Assembly (NCBI RefSeq): GCF_003473485.1
Contig: NC_053043.1
Span: 16,583,001-16,647,000 of the forward strand
DNA: 64,000 nucleotides
From: Medicago truncatula
Lineage: Eukaryota; Streptophyta; Magnoliopsida; Fabales; Fabaceae
Reading direction: 5' to 3'
This document shows positions 1 to 11,479 of the stretch, one piece after another. The notes under the pieces were generated by a model. That model was given only the letters and a program-made list of their open reading frames with translations, was not told the origin of the DNA and ran no database searches. The position numbers and the translations under genes are program-made. Position 1 is the stretch's first letter; each line of letters opens with the position of its first letter.

Positions 1-107
1 TTGGCTTCCCTTCTTTTAGATAACTAGTTTGTGTTCTTGTTATATGATGTGAAAATAAATAGTTTACTTTACATTAATGGATTGCTTTTGTCCACTTAAT
101 TTTATAG

Positions 108-2495
108 GAATGCATGAATTACTTGCTCCTTTTCTCTATGTTCTCCAAGTTGATTTGGAGCGCCTCTCAGAAGTTCGGAAGCTTTATGAAGACCATTTTA
201 CAGACAGATTCGATGGTCTTTTATGTCAAGAGAATGATCTTACATACAGCTTTGATTTTAGGAAATCTCCTGACATGATGGAGGATGAAATTGGCTCCCA
301 TGGAAATGCATCAAAAGCCAATAGTCTTGACGAACTTGAACCTGAGATACAGTCCATTGTATTACTAAGTGATGCATATGGAGCTGAAGGTGAACTCGGC
401 ATTGTATTGTCAGAGAAATTCATGGAACATGATGCTTACTGTATGTTTGATGCTTTAATGAAGGGGGCCAATGGTTCAGTTGCAATGGCCGATTTCTTCT
501 CTACCTCTCCTGTACCTGGCTCCCATACTGGCTTGCCTCCTGTCATTGAAGCTTCTATGGCATTGTATCATTTGTTATCTCTTGCTGATTCTTCTCTTCA
601 TAGCCATCTTTTGGACCTTGAGGTTGAGCCACAGTACTTCTATCTTCGATGGTTGCGAGTTTTATTTGGACGAGAATTTTCACTTGACAAACTATTAGTC
701 ATTTGGGATGAGATCTTTGCATCAGATAATAGCAAAGTGGAAAGTAGTGCTGATGAAAACATAGATTACGGGTTCAGGATCTTACATTCACCTCGAGGAG
801 CATTTATCTCCGCTATTGCTGTAGCAATGTTACTTCATTTGAGATCTTCTCTACTTGCAACTGAAAACCCTACAACCTGTCTCCAAAGATTACTAAACTT
901 CCCCGAAAACGTTACTATTGAAAAACTACTACAGAAGGCTAAAACCTTGCAGGATCTTGCTTTAAGTATTGATATTTCATCCCCGTCACTTTTGCTTGTA
1001 GGGTCTCATTACCAAAGTAAAACAACATCTACAAGAGCGGTTAGCCTTCCGTCTGAATCTGTGTCTCCAAAAACTCCTCTGAATTTTATACCTGATAGTT
1101 ACTGGGAAGAAAAGTGGAGAGTTGCTCAAAAGGCCGAAGACCGTAAGCAAGATGGTGTAGAAAATCAGGTTCCGACTCGGAAGAAAGGATGGACGGAAAA
1201 GATGAAATTACGTTTGAGAAGAACAGAATCTGACCCACCTCCATCAAGGGTTCTAAGCGGACAAAGGGGATCTAAGCCATCGTTTAGGCGCAGTTTGTTA
1301 GAAGATCTGCGTAAAGCACTTGGCGCTGAGGAAAACACAGAACACGAGCAGCATCATGATGATATCTTAAGCGAGCAGGATAATCTTTCTGAAGCAGTTG
1401 AAGTAGAGCAACAAGAAAGTAGCTGTAATAGCGACAACAATTCTGATGATAATTGTCCGAGTGGAAATTCTGGACATGAGGAAGAATCGTCTATATATTC
1501 TGACTCTGCTAGTCCTCCTAATGAGGCCAATGATCATGAAATCGCTTCAGAGAAAAACAGTGCTGCATCTTTTTTATCCCTAGATGAATGCAACGAAGCT
1601 TTAGATACCAGTCCTATTGATTCACCCCTTCCACTCTCTGATCCACCTGAGAACATACCTCCAACATCTGTGTGCAATAATAACGACCAAGGAAATAATC
1701 AAGGCAATGAAACTTCAGATACCAGTACAAGTGTTTCACCCTCTCCAATCTCTGATCCTTCTCATAACTTACCTCAGACATCAGGGTGCAATAATGATGA
1801 TGAAGGAAGTTCAGCCACACAACCTAAAGACGGAAAACAGAATAAATTCCAGTGGTTTTGGAAGTTTGGACGGAACACCGTTGAGGCTATCTCCGAGAAA
1901 GTAGGAGGTGGTGCTGCCGAAGCTACAAAGTCTGCCAACATTATTAGCAATCAAAGTAATTCACCGCCGCCAGCCTCACCTGCTGCTAATGGACATTGTA
2001 GTTCTGTTAGCGGCAGAGGAGATTCCGTTGACCAAAATGTGATGGGCACTTTGAAGAATATCGGGCAGTCTATGCTTGACCATATTCAGGTAAAATTCTT
2101 CCCTACTGCCACTCTTATTCTTAATGGTTTAATTATGAAATGGGTTGAATAAAATTTGGGTCATGTTTGGATAAACTATTTCATTAAGCACTTTTTGCAT
2201 TAAGTGGAAATGGAATGGTTGGGACTAAGCATATTTTTTCCAATTTGATTTTGGCTTAACATGAAATCCTATAGACCTCAAAACTGGTGTCCTTTTTTCC
2301 CTGGTTTCAAACTTGTTATCTTAAAGATTGCTTTTCGTGGTGCAGGTGATTGAATCTGTTTTCCAACAGGATCGAGGCCAGGGAGCCTCATCGGAGAACT
2401 TATCTAAAAATGTTCTTGTTGGAAAAGGGCAGGTTACTGCCATGCAAGCTCTAAAGGAGCTTCGGAAAATCAGCAATCTTTTGTCTGAGATGTGA
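108..2495 (+). CDS. TBC-domain Rab GTPase-activating protein (3' part)
   Basis: This is the C-terminal part of a plant TBC/RabGAP protein, which stimulates GTP hydrolysis by Rab GTPases in vesicle traffic. The window opens in an intron; the acceptor AG is at 106-107. Coding exons are 108-2089 and 2346-2495 (phase-0 intron 2090-2345), giving about 709 visible residues. The first exon completes a Gly codon and reads GMHELLAPFLYVL, which fits the conserved QGMHE block of the TBC fold. The catalytic Arg motif must lie upstream, outside the window. A large TBC portion (YFYLRWLRVLFGREF, LLVIWDEIF) is followed by a Ser/Asp/Glu-rich low-complexity tail, which is typical of the plant At4g29950-like group, and a short C-terminal helix encoded by the last exon (VTAMQALKELRKISNLLSEM). 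The family assignment is firm; the Rab substrate is unknown. Confidence 0.93.
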
Positions 2496-2549
2496 ATCTT
2501 GTTTTGACATATGTATATACATTTTTGTAAATTACAATTCTTTTGCCCC

Positions 2550-2555
2550 AATAAA
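2550..2555 (+). promoter_or_regulatory. Poly(A) signal of the TBC gene
   Basis: A perfect AATAAA lies 55 bases after the stop codon, in an AT-rich 3' UTR. It probably directs 3' end formation of the TBC transcript. Confidence 0.55.
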
Positions 2556-2559
2556 GAAA

Positions 2560-4010
2560 TGAGTTCCTTTTCTGCATTCTTGTATCACACCAAAGTTTTG
2601 CAAATATTCAGTATTTCGCTGAGATGAATATGTAAAATGTAAATACATGCATCCAGATTTACATAAATCAATAAAATTATGATAATCAATAACTCTTATT
2701 TGTGCTTATGTGCGTATGGCTTTGCTTGGTTGCAAACCATGTTTTGCATTTAAAATCCAATACTAAGTTGCCAAGGTTATAAAATTCAAGTGATTGTTTT
2801 TGGATCATAAATTTAGTCTGGAATTGTTGCAAGAGGATTTGGTGCAGTTGATTTGATAAAGTTGTATGTAAATAATTCAATAATGATCCAATGACCAAAA
2901 TCAGTGTCGTAACTCTTTGTATTAGTTATGTTTAATCATTAATTTTGTAGATTGAATTGTTGGGCACTTTGGCTGCTATAATTTCAAAGACTAAATATAC
3001 AATTCAATAAAACACACATCACACATGCAAGTTCCACTTCTTTCAATTGTACTTTTATCCCTCCTTTATATCAAAGTGCCTTACTAGACACGTCACTCTT
3101 CTTATCATTCCAATTTCTATACTTATCCTTGCCACCTTGCACCTACTCAAATTTTGTCATTTTTAAATCCATTATGCCAATGTTCTTTTTAACTCATTTG
3201 ACTTCATTTTCAACTTGAAAGGAATTTACAAAAGCAGGAATTAAGGTAGAAAGTAGCACTTCAGCTACCACCAATAATTTGCAAACACCAACCAATTCAT
3301 CAAAAATGCTAACAATTGTTCTGAAGACATTGTTTAACAAACTAAAAGAAATTTTTTTTCTATAAAAATTATATAATTAATATTTTGCCAAGTCTTTAAT
3401 TTATATTTTCAAAACAATTTATTTATATGAATTCTTTAAACCATATTTTTAAGACACTTATTAACATGCTCATAAACTTACCGATATATCAAGAAAACTA
3501 ATAAAAAGAAAGGAAAAAGGGGAAATATACCAAAACCCAAGCAAAACAAAACTACTATTTAAACCAATAATTAGGTAAACCTACCATATTCTTAAATAAA
3601 TCAACATCTATAAAGTTAGGATAGTGTTCCATCGATGAAAGCTTTGTTTAGTAAATCCATGAGAGACACATTTATTTGCACGTTATTGTCTTCACCGTAA
3701 AGTCGAAAACATAAAGCTCATCTTAGTAGTCAACTACAAACCATTAGTATTCCGTCCATTCCTCAATTGCCAAGCAATAATGCTTGCATTTTTTTTATAT
3801 ACATAAAAATAATGCTTATAGACTTGAAAACAAAAATCACTAACTTTGAATTATACTTGAACCACAAACTATGCCAACCATTCAGTCTTCAACTCCATAA
3901 AGTCTTGGATTTTCCATTCTCCACTTCCCTCAAGTTACTTCCCCACTTATTAACAATATTATAATTTTTTTTTGTGAAAGGGATACTATGATGATTACTA
4001 TAATCTAAAC
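2560..4010. other. Intergenic, no gene seen
   Basis: AT-rich sequence with short runs of A and T. The small open frames here have no recognisable protein and no splice-supported continuation. No repeat ends were found. Confidence 0.6.
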
Positions 4011-4012
4011 TA

Positions 4013-4302
4013 TTCCCTCCGTCCCTAATTATAAGACCCTTTTACTAAAATCACGGGAATTAAGAAAGCGGATATTTGTATTAAAGTTGTTTGTAATCAC
4101 TATTGTTTTTACAATTTTATCCTTAAGACAGAGAGTTAGTTTATGTTTTCCATATGCTACTTATTGTTGATTGAAGAAAAAGATGTATAATAAATAGGGG
4201 CATGTATGTAAAGAAATAATTAATGTAGTTGGAAATGACAAAAGGGTCTTATAAAAAGGGACAAAAAAAATTCTCAAAAGGGTCTTATAATTAGGGACGG
4301 AA
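4013..4302. mobile_element. Stowaway-type MITE
   Basis: The left end TTCCCTCCGTCCCTAATTAT and the inverted right end (TTCCGTCCCTAATTATAAGA when reversed) match the Stowaway/Tc1-mariner terminus pattern. The inverted repeat continues through ATAAGACCCTTTT on both sides. TA dinucleotides flank it at 4011-4012 and 4303-4304. It is about 290 bp and has no coding capacity, so it would depend on a mariner-like transposase elsewhere. Confidence 0.8.
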
Positions 4303-4345
4303 TAATAAATAAAGTAAAAGTATGTACGAAACACAATAGACCACC

Positions 4346-5258
4346 CATAGGAGCATAGTTTTGAAACCCGGACCGGTCCGACCGTGAACCGGAAGGTGTG
4401 CCTGTTCGAGCCTTTTATCGGATCGGCCATGTAATTAAACCGGCTCAAACCGATAAGACTCGTTAAAAACCGGCTAAAACCGGTGACTAGGCCGGTTTTT
4501 TGATCCAATCCGGTTTAATTTTTATTCTTACATTTTTTTTTTCGTAATTAGTCATTTATTAGATTTAATATGCATTAAATGTAATTAAAGCCTAAGTAAA
4601 TGAGCGCAATTTAAGGAAAGAAATACATTGACATTTGATTTTTGTAGAGAAATAAAAATTTGAAAAAATTGTATGCTAGGATTCGAACTGCACACATGAG
4701 AGGGGACGACTGTGAATTTAACTACTGCACCATCTATTTGTTTGTGTAAAATAATGAAATATATTATATATGTATGTATGCTGCATCTTCATTTTTTTAA
4801 AAGCAAAAAACACATCGTTGTTTTTTTCTTCAAAAAGATCACATGATCTTTAAATGTCTCTATTTTCACAATAATAATAATAAATACCCCATAAAAAGTA
4901 ATATGCATATAATTTTTTTAAAATTTAGATATTATATTAATATTAATAAATATGAAAAAAAATCTACTTCCTCTCAACAAAATATAGGTATACCTTTTAA
5001 AAAAAATAACTAATATATATTACATGTTAGTTTTTTTTAGTTTTTAAATGGCCGAGTCATCGGTTCGACCCGATCTAATATGGTTAAATACCTATAAAAA
5101 TTTAATATTAACACCGGGTCATATGACCGAGTCATCTGGTTTAATTCGATTCAGTTATGCGATTCAACCAGTGATTCAGTGGTTCCACCATTAACTCATT
5201 GACCCAATACCCATGCCGAATCGATGACCGAGCCGAGTTTTAAAACTATGCATAGGAG
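4346..5258. mobile_element. hAT-like non-autonomous element with 8-bp target duplication
   Basis: An 897-bp element (4354-5250) is bounded by an exact 8-bp direct repeat CATAGGAG (4346-4353 and 5251-5258), the target-site size of hAT transposons. The terminal inverted repeats are CATAGTTTTGAAACCCGG and, reversed from the right end, CATAGTTTTAAAACTCGG, with two mismatches in 18. Both subterminal regions are rich in ACCGG and GACCGAGTCAT-like motifs, as is common in plant hAT derivatives. No transposase frame is present, so it must have moved in trans. A SINE-like segment sits inside it. Confidence 0.8.
4533..4745 (-). repeat. Possible SINE nested in the hAT-like element
   Basis: On the minus strand an A-box-like TGGTGCAGTAG (about 4725-4735) is followed some 35 bases later by a B-box GTTCGAATCC (about 4680), the spacing of a tRNA-derived RNA polymerase III promoter. 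The segment runs to an A-rich tail (T run at about 4532-4541 on the plus strand). No convincing target duplication was found, so the ends are uncertain. Confidence 0.4.
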
Positions 5259-5384
5259 TAATGCAATTTGCAACAATTTCCACAAGTTAGCAAGATAGTA
5301 ATTGAGTTTTTTTTCTTTCCAACCTAACGTATCCAAAAAAAACCATTTGTTTGGAAAAATACTCTCACTTGTTGCTTTCACTTT

Positions 5385-5605
5385 ATTGCTTGAATTTAAA
5401 GAATTTGTCTAAACCCTCCAAAATCATTTTTAAATACACATTTTGAGTTCCTTCACTATTTTATGAGGATTTTGTATTACGAAGAAGAAAAAAATGAAAC
5501 TCCAAAACCCTCCCTTTAAAATATCCTCTATACCTTTAACTTCCTCCTTTTTTTTCTTCCCAAAGTCTCCCCTCCAATCTCCCAAACAGACCCTTGGGTT
5601 TATAG
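5385..5605. repeat. Dispersed repeat, also at 12380-12650
   Basis: The stretch 5395-5490 is alignable with 12548-12645: both carry AAGAATT..TAAACCCT, then TTGTATTA followed by a GAAGAA-like block. One side ends in a CTCCCAAACAGACCCT terminus typical of plant MITEs. Two overlapping open frames on opposite strands here reflect purine/pyrimidine bias and are not genes. Confidence 0.45.
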
Positions 5606-6164
5606 ACCCTTCTCCATCCCACCCAAGAAAAAGAAGAAAATATATCAAAATAGAAGTCAACAGGATTGACTCAAATGCCACTATCAGTTCACTAGAAGGC
5701 ACCATAGCTCATGTTTTGCAGAAATTGCCTATCAATTAAAAGAATTATACGGCACTATGCTTATGAATTAAATTGACGAATTTTTCTGCATGATTCCGCA
5801 GACAAACTCCTGACAATTAAATGAATTGAAGGAAATTTGGAAAATTTGGAGGACATTGAAAAGAAACAACTCATCAAACACTACCAATCATAAACAGACA
5901 CCAGGGGTGGATTAACAACTGCCCCTCTGAAGTACAAATTACTTCCCTGTGCCCTGGAAGCCATAAAAACTGTTCTATCAACAATCCAAGTAATGATACA
6001 AAAATGACACCTTATAAATTATCACCATAGTTTTGTTTTCTGCTGGATTATAGTTGCACCTAAATATGTATTAGTTATGACGCTTGAAACTTCTGTTGCT
6101 ATACACCTTATCATATTCGGGAAAACCCTCTCCTATTTTCTGGTATGCTGTCACAGACAATAAG

Positions 6165-9100
6165 TCAATCCATATGATTGTGGAACCCAGGAAGCAGGGA
6201 AGTGATAAATCCAAAAACAATCATCTGGATCTCCTTTACAATGCCCCACCACTGGTTGCCACCATTGCCTCTGCCAGCTTCTGGGACATTCTCATTCTCA
6301 ATTGCACGGTCTGCACCATTAGCAGGCTGGTTCTCAATGGCAGCATCAGGTTGACCCTCTGCCGATAGTTAATGACAAACAAAGGTAAAGCGTATGTCAG
6401 TAATGATTGAAACTTAAATTGTACCTTCCATGAGAAACCAGTTCCACGTATTTGAAACAGGTAACCCATCCCAAAAGGAAATTAATAAATGGTTTAAATA
6501 AATAAAAAATGACGTTCATAAGCTTCCAAGAAACATACCCCCCAAATTACATTACATATTGCATCAACTCTCTTTTAATACTAATGTTTCCCGGCCAACA
6601 GAAGCAAATGCAAACTCATTTGAATAAAATAGTAAGCAAATCATACCTGCTGGAGGAGCATTGGCAACCACCTGCCCTGCAGGAGGTACATTTTCAGCCC
6701 TGGCTGCAGGTCTTGGTGGACGAGGAGGTGCTGCAGCTCTTTGCATATTTTGTGAAAGCCATCTTACAATCGGTGTCAGAGCTCCAGTTTGGTATCTGTA
6801 ACACATCTCAATTGATTAAATACAACAGCTTACATTCACAGTATAAGCATTATCTAGTTCAGTGATATAACATGGCACATATTATAAGGACAACAAGTTT
6901 GATAATATTATTTGCAGAATCACTTTTTGAAGAAAAACGAGTTAACACTTACAAATATACAAGAACAGCGAATAAAATAAGGACAACAAGCCTCTGCCTT
7001 GATCCATCTTGGTTGAACAAAAAGATAACAGCTGCCAGCTTCAACATAAGAAGCAAATCGATTTGAAATGCAATTTGAAATCTCCTTACAACAACTTGTC
7101 TCTGAGGTGCAGGCTGCTGAGGATGTTGTTGCTGTGCTGCTTGCCCCTGATTTTCACCGGCAGCAGCTTCAGAACTTGGCCTACTGATAAGCATGACCAC
7201 CCAGTTAAAAAGAAGCACTACTATTAACGAACATATTTATCCACTAAAAATAAATACGTTAAAACTTTAAAGTCAAATTTTGACCCAAAAAAAATGAATT
7301 GTATTTATGTTTCTTTCCTTGAGATCAGGTGTGCATATGAATTGAACACGCAGTCAAGCTCTGAATGTCACTCGTGGAAAAGAAAAATATAATTCAATGA
7401 TGTAACAAAGAACTTCAAAAGAATGTGGTAGAACTAAAATTGATGTATGATCTTATAAGAACGCCTAAGGTTTACCCCCAAGACCAGCACGAGCTGCCAG
7501 GAAATCAGAATCAGGGCTAATTTTCCTTGAATGCTTAGATGCTGAATCCTTTTGCAAATATGACCTATTAATTAATTTATGAAAAACTCTGTCCAAGAAA
7601 TATTAAAACAGCCCCCTCCCATTAGAAATCATCATATGAGAAAAACCTATGCCTGCCTTTTGCAATTTAACTTGAATGCATTAAAATGTATACTTGGTTA
7701 AAAATGATGATATAATATTATCATTCTTAAACAACACAAATACCTAATCAAATATTATACCAAAAAACTATAGTAGATAACATGCTGCTAATGCAGGATT
7801 TTATAGTTGAATCAAGTAAAAAGGGAAGAGAAATGGCCATTTTGATGCCACCATAAAACCATCAATGTCTGACAAGTGGCAGCCATTAAACCTCCTTTGT
7901 CACATTCTAGCAGTTGCAGCTGCTTTGAATAATGTAATTTTAACCTTTTTATTTTATATTTTGACAATCCAAATAAGTACCTTTCCTCTGCACAATAACC
8001 ATTGTTGACCCGGTCAATATAGAAAGTCCTAGAAATATCATGGTCTGTTTAGTTTGAAAATAAATCTTATTATTTGCTGTTTTCGCTTTTAATAGCAAAA
8101 CTGTAATCTTAATTCATGTTCTCAAACTACTTCTTGAACAAACTTTTGAGATAGGGAAATAAATAAAGTGAAAGTAAGGCGGCAGTTTTTTGTAATTAAA
8201 TGTGAAACAGGAAATAAAAATTTAAAACATTTCTCAAACCAAACAGACCCTCGACAGTTCACCCTGACAGAAACAAAATATGGAACATTACAATTACAAT
8301 TATAAACATTCTAATGTATTTTCCAATATATCCATGTTACAAAATACGCTTAAATAAATATCAACATAAGTAAAAAAACCATTTAAACTGTGCTACAACT
8401 GGGCCTATAAAAAGGTATAAATATATTAATTTATTTTCCAAAATACCTATAAAATATGCTTATATAACAAAATGACTATTAATTCCTCTAAATCATGCTA
8501 TCACTAAGCTTCACATGCAAGGACTAAATATCATTCTAACAAAATAACTAGCTACTTAAATACAAAGAATGAATATCATTGTAAAAAAAATAACAAGCCA
8601 CTTACGTAGGTGTGCGGTAAGTCAATGGAATCAGGGTGTTGTATGGAAGTCCGGTAACATGTCTATCAAAAGGATTAACAGGAACAGCATATAAGCCAGC
8701 TCCACGGTTTGCATGTTCCTCAGTTTGTGGTGGAGTCAACCCTGGAATCAATGCAGGGTGCATACCAGGAAACATTTGGTAATATCCAGCCGGATAGGCC
8801 GGCAAATTGGAAAAAGTCGGGACCTGAAACTACAATACACAGAAGAAATAATCACCACCATTTAACACATGAATTCAGAACAACATCAAAAACAACTCTG
8901 AGCACATGCCCATTCACATATTCACAAAGCAAGCACAAAATGTGTAAAAATGGTATAAAACAAAGATCCATGGATGCAATTTGCGCCATGATATGTATGT
9001 TTCCGATGTTGCCGAGACTGCAATGCAACTACGAATTATGAAGCATTGACACACACACACAAACACTAGACGCGACACTTACACGTTGACGCCAGTAATA

Positions 9101-9726
9101 ATTTAATAAAATGGCAAAATTTAATGTAATCACGTGTGTTGGTGGTGTCAGTGTCGGGTGTCAGTGTCGGACACGTGGCACGCCTATGACGAATGAGGCT
9201 GCATTGAGTGCTTTTGACCACGTTCCTCTTTAATATCAAATATCACAAACTGCAACCGTTGCCACTAACTCAATTTAAAACCTTACTTATAATAAATACA
9301 ATCATTTAAACACAATTTTGAGCTAAATTTGGTTCTTAACACACAAAAATGCTAAATTAGTTTGTTAACACATAAAATGGCTGAATGAGACCCATCTTGA
9401 AATTTTTTCTATTTCGCTTAAATTGGTGTTCTACGAGCTCGTATCTGTAAATTTATTTTTTAAAAATACGAATTTGAAACAAACATAATAATACAATAAT
9501 CATAATAAACCCTAGCTTGAGTTCAATTGCATCAAAATGGGTATCGTGAATTGGTTATTTAATCAATTAAACGAACAATTAGGCATGAAAATTGCGTAAC
9601 GAAAGTGAAATTGAAGTGAATTGCAAAAACTACCTGAGATGGATCTTGTGGCGATTTCTGCGAAGAAGAAGAAGGCGGAAGAGGTTGTGAAGTAAACGGC
9701 ACCGTTTCGGGAGCGTTTTCTGCCAT
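6165..9726 (-). CDS. HERPUD-like ER membrane protein, 293 aa
   Basis: Five exons (9726-9634, 8823-8606, 7180-6953, 6795-6647, 6358-6165) join in frame to 293 residues. The N-terminus is Pro/Ser-rich (MAENAPETVPFTS...). Then come a YPAGYYQMFPGMHPALIPG segment, a Gln-rich linker (about 113-132), two hydrophobic segments (about 144-159 and 167-181, joined by NQDGSRQR), a Pro/Ala-rich stretch, and a C-terminal hydrophobic patch WWGIVKEIQMIVFGFITSLLPGF (266-288). The order YYQ motif, membrane hairpin and terminal SLLPG helix resembles HERPUD proteins, which assist ER-associated degradation, but the N-terminal ubiquitin-like domain of the animal proteins is absent. Function in ER quality control is inferred. 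Long introns hold repeats and one exon-like segment. The 3' UTR probably extends to about 5.9 kb. Confidence 0.85.
7476..7550 (-). other. Exon-like segment inside HERPUD-like intron 2
   Basis: On the minus strand this 75-base stretch is open and reads KDSASKHSRKISPDSDFLAA in one frame. It is preceded by an AG and followed by a good donor, GTAAAC. Entered from exon 2 (phase 2) it is read in another frame, also without a stop. It could be a rare cassette exon, a decayed exon or a captured fragment. I do not recognise the peptide. Confidence 0.3.
8041..8250. mobile_element. MITE-like element in HERPUD-like intron 2
   Basis: The left end TGGTCTGTTTAGTTTGAAAA and the right end, reversed GGGTCTGTTTGGTTTGAGAA, form an imperfect inverted repeat. 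The interior is AT-rich with no coding potential. The TCTGTTTGG terminus is shared with the elements at 34.2 and 43.3 kb. Confidence 0.5.
9045..9185. repeat. Small repeat with GTGTCGGACAC-type ends in HERPUD-like intron 1
   Basis: A left part rich in ACACAC and CGACACTTACAC and a right part GTGTCAGTGTCGGGTGTCAG followed by CGGACACGTGG are roughly inverted with respect to each other. This looks like a short foldback element. No target duplication could be fixed. Confidence 0.4.
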
Positions 9727-9829
9727 TGTAGTTTGATTGATTAAATTACTCGATTGAAATTTTAGGAATTTGATTTCACGAATGCGAAATTTTGAAATTT
9801 TTTAGATTTGAGATTTTTGGTAGTTGAAG

Positions 9830-10430
9830 AAGGTGAAAGGAAAATTTAACTCATTGGATTGAGGATGTTTTATTGTTTTCGTTTTCGTGGGAGAATTGTT
9901 GTTATTGCGTGGTTTCGTGGTTGGAACCAATAGTCTTATGACATGTCAGATTCATGACTATGTTTCATGTGTGAGTGAGTATTTGATGTTTTTTCTACCA
10001 AAAAAAATTCTTTTTCATAAATTAAGGAATCGAATGAGACGAAATAGGTTTTGCAAAGCTTAAGTAGGTCAGTTAAAAATTAATATCTCTCAAAAAAAAA
10101 AAAAAGTTAAAAATTAATAGAGACTAATAACTTTAAATATTACTGGCTTATTTACCCCGCGTTGTCTTGCATATATAATATTTCTCTTTGGGTTGTATTA
10201 TAATAAAATTAGAGTAGCTGAGTTTGCATGGAAATTAGGATATTAAATAAGTGTAGAAAATATTGTCAAAAAGAAAAAGCAATAGGATAGTAATGAAATT
10301 AGTGAGATGCATTTTTTTAGTATTAAATAAGTATACAAAATATTTCCTTTAAAAAAGAAAAGTGTACAAAATATTGTCAAAAAAAAAGGCATGAAATTGG
10401 TGCGATGCATTTTTTTATTATTAAGAAAGA
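9830..10430. other. Intergenic upstream of the HERPUD-like gene
   Basis: AT-rich sequence with the probable promoter of the minus-strand gene next to 9830. It contains an approximate direct repeat (ATTAAATAAGTGTAGAAAATATT and ATTAAATAAGTATACAAAATATT, near 10240 and 10320). No gene was seen. Confidence 0.5.
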
Positions 10431-10434
10431 GAAT

Positions 10435-10622
10435 TGTTATTTTACCAAATTATCCTTGTTAACTATTGGTTAGTTTTAAAAGTAATACTTTGGAAGTAGT
10501 GTGCAGGGTATTAATTGAAGGGTACAATTGAAAAGAAAAAGTTATTATTGCATTGAAAACTGAAAGTGACATTTATTTTTATTTTTTTATAAAGCGAGAC
10601 TCATTTTAAAACGGAAGGAGTA
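10435..10622. repeat. MITE-derived repeat, second copy at 45155-45357
   Basis: CAAATTATCCTTGTTAACTATTGG and the following GGGTATTAATTGAAGGGTACAATT align with 45155-45357. Both copies end in a Stowaway-like GGAGTA (ACGGAAGGAGTA here, AAAGGGAGTA there). The left ends are eroded. Confidence 0.5.
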
Positions 10623-10973
10623 TCATTTAATGGTTGTATGTCCCATGTTGTATGATAAGACATATTTTCACCTCATGGTTGTACATATTATCATAATACT
10701 TAGAGGAATGATATTTGTACAACATTTGTACATCCTTCTCTCTCATACTCGCATTATCTTTTTATTCTCTCTCTTCCTTTTTTTTTCTCTCTATTGTTTT
10801 TGACCAATAAGAAGAGAGCACAACAAGATTGTCCCAAAAGTTGTACCATAAGAGTTGTTCAAATATCATTACTCTAATACTTAATACGAGTCATACATAT
10901 TTTCAGAAGATACTAATAAAAAAGTTGAGCCCAATTCAAAATTAATTATTTGTTGCAAACCCGTTAAAATTTA

Positions 10974-11248
10974 CTCTCTTCGTCTCAGAATAATTGTCTC
11001 TTTACCCATTTTTATTTTTCTCAAAATAATTGTCACTTTAGAATACCAATGCAGCATTTATTATTATTTTTTCCATTATTTTACCATTATTTATTAAATT
11101 TCATCAAACTTTACTACTCCACTAACTACAATTAATAAGGGTGTTTTAGTAAATGATACTAATTTTACCATCAAAATCAACACAATTAATCATTTCCTTA
11201 ATAACCGTGCATAAACCTTAAACGACTATTATTTAGAGACGGGGGGAG
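10974..11248. mobile_element. Stowaway-type MITE
   Basis: The element is 275 bp, flanked by TA at 10972-10973 and 11249-11250. The left end CTCTCTTCGTCTCAGAATAA pairs with the reversed right end CTCCCCCCGTCTCTAAATAA. It has no coding capacity. Confidence 0.8.
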
Positions 11249-11479
11249 TATTATAAGTCTTAATGAGATTTCGACAATGATTAATGTTGAATCGAACCCA
11301 AGTTTTTCCATTAGTTGCTTCAGAAAATAAAGGCAAGATACTACAATAGAGGCGATGCTTTTGTTTTCCCAACTTCACCCAAGGTTGGGACATCTTAATG
11401 GTCGTATCGAAGTTTCTCAACTTATCGATGTTATAGTAGTTTGGTCAACTACAAATGATCTTATATTAACTATGGAAAA

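Noticed and set aside
471..698. Second frame of 75 residues inside the TBC gene
   Set aside because: It is a shadow of the conserved TBC coding frame.
4670..4740. tRNA gene on the minus strand
   Set aside because: Only A- and B-box-like motifs are present. No cloverleaf with paired acceptor arm could be drawn, so a SINE-like origin is preferred.
5430..5739. Opposed open frames of 91 and 81 residues
   Set aside because: They arise from a Lys/Phe-rich purine/pyrimidine-biased repeat that recurs at 12.5 kb.
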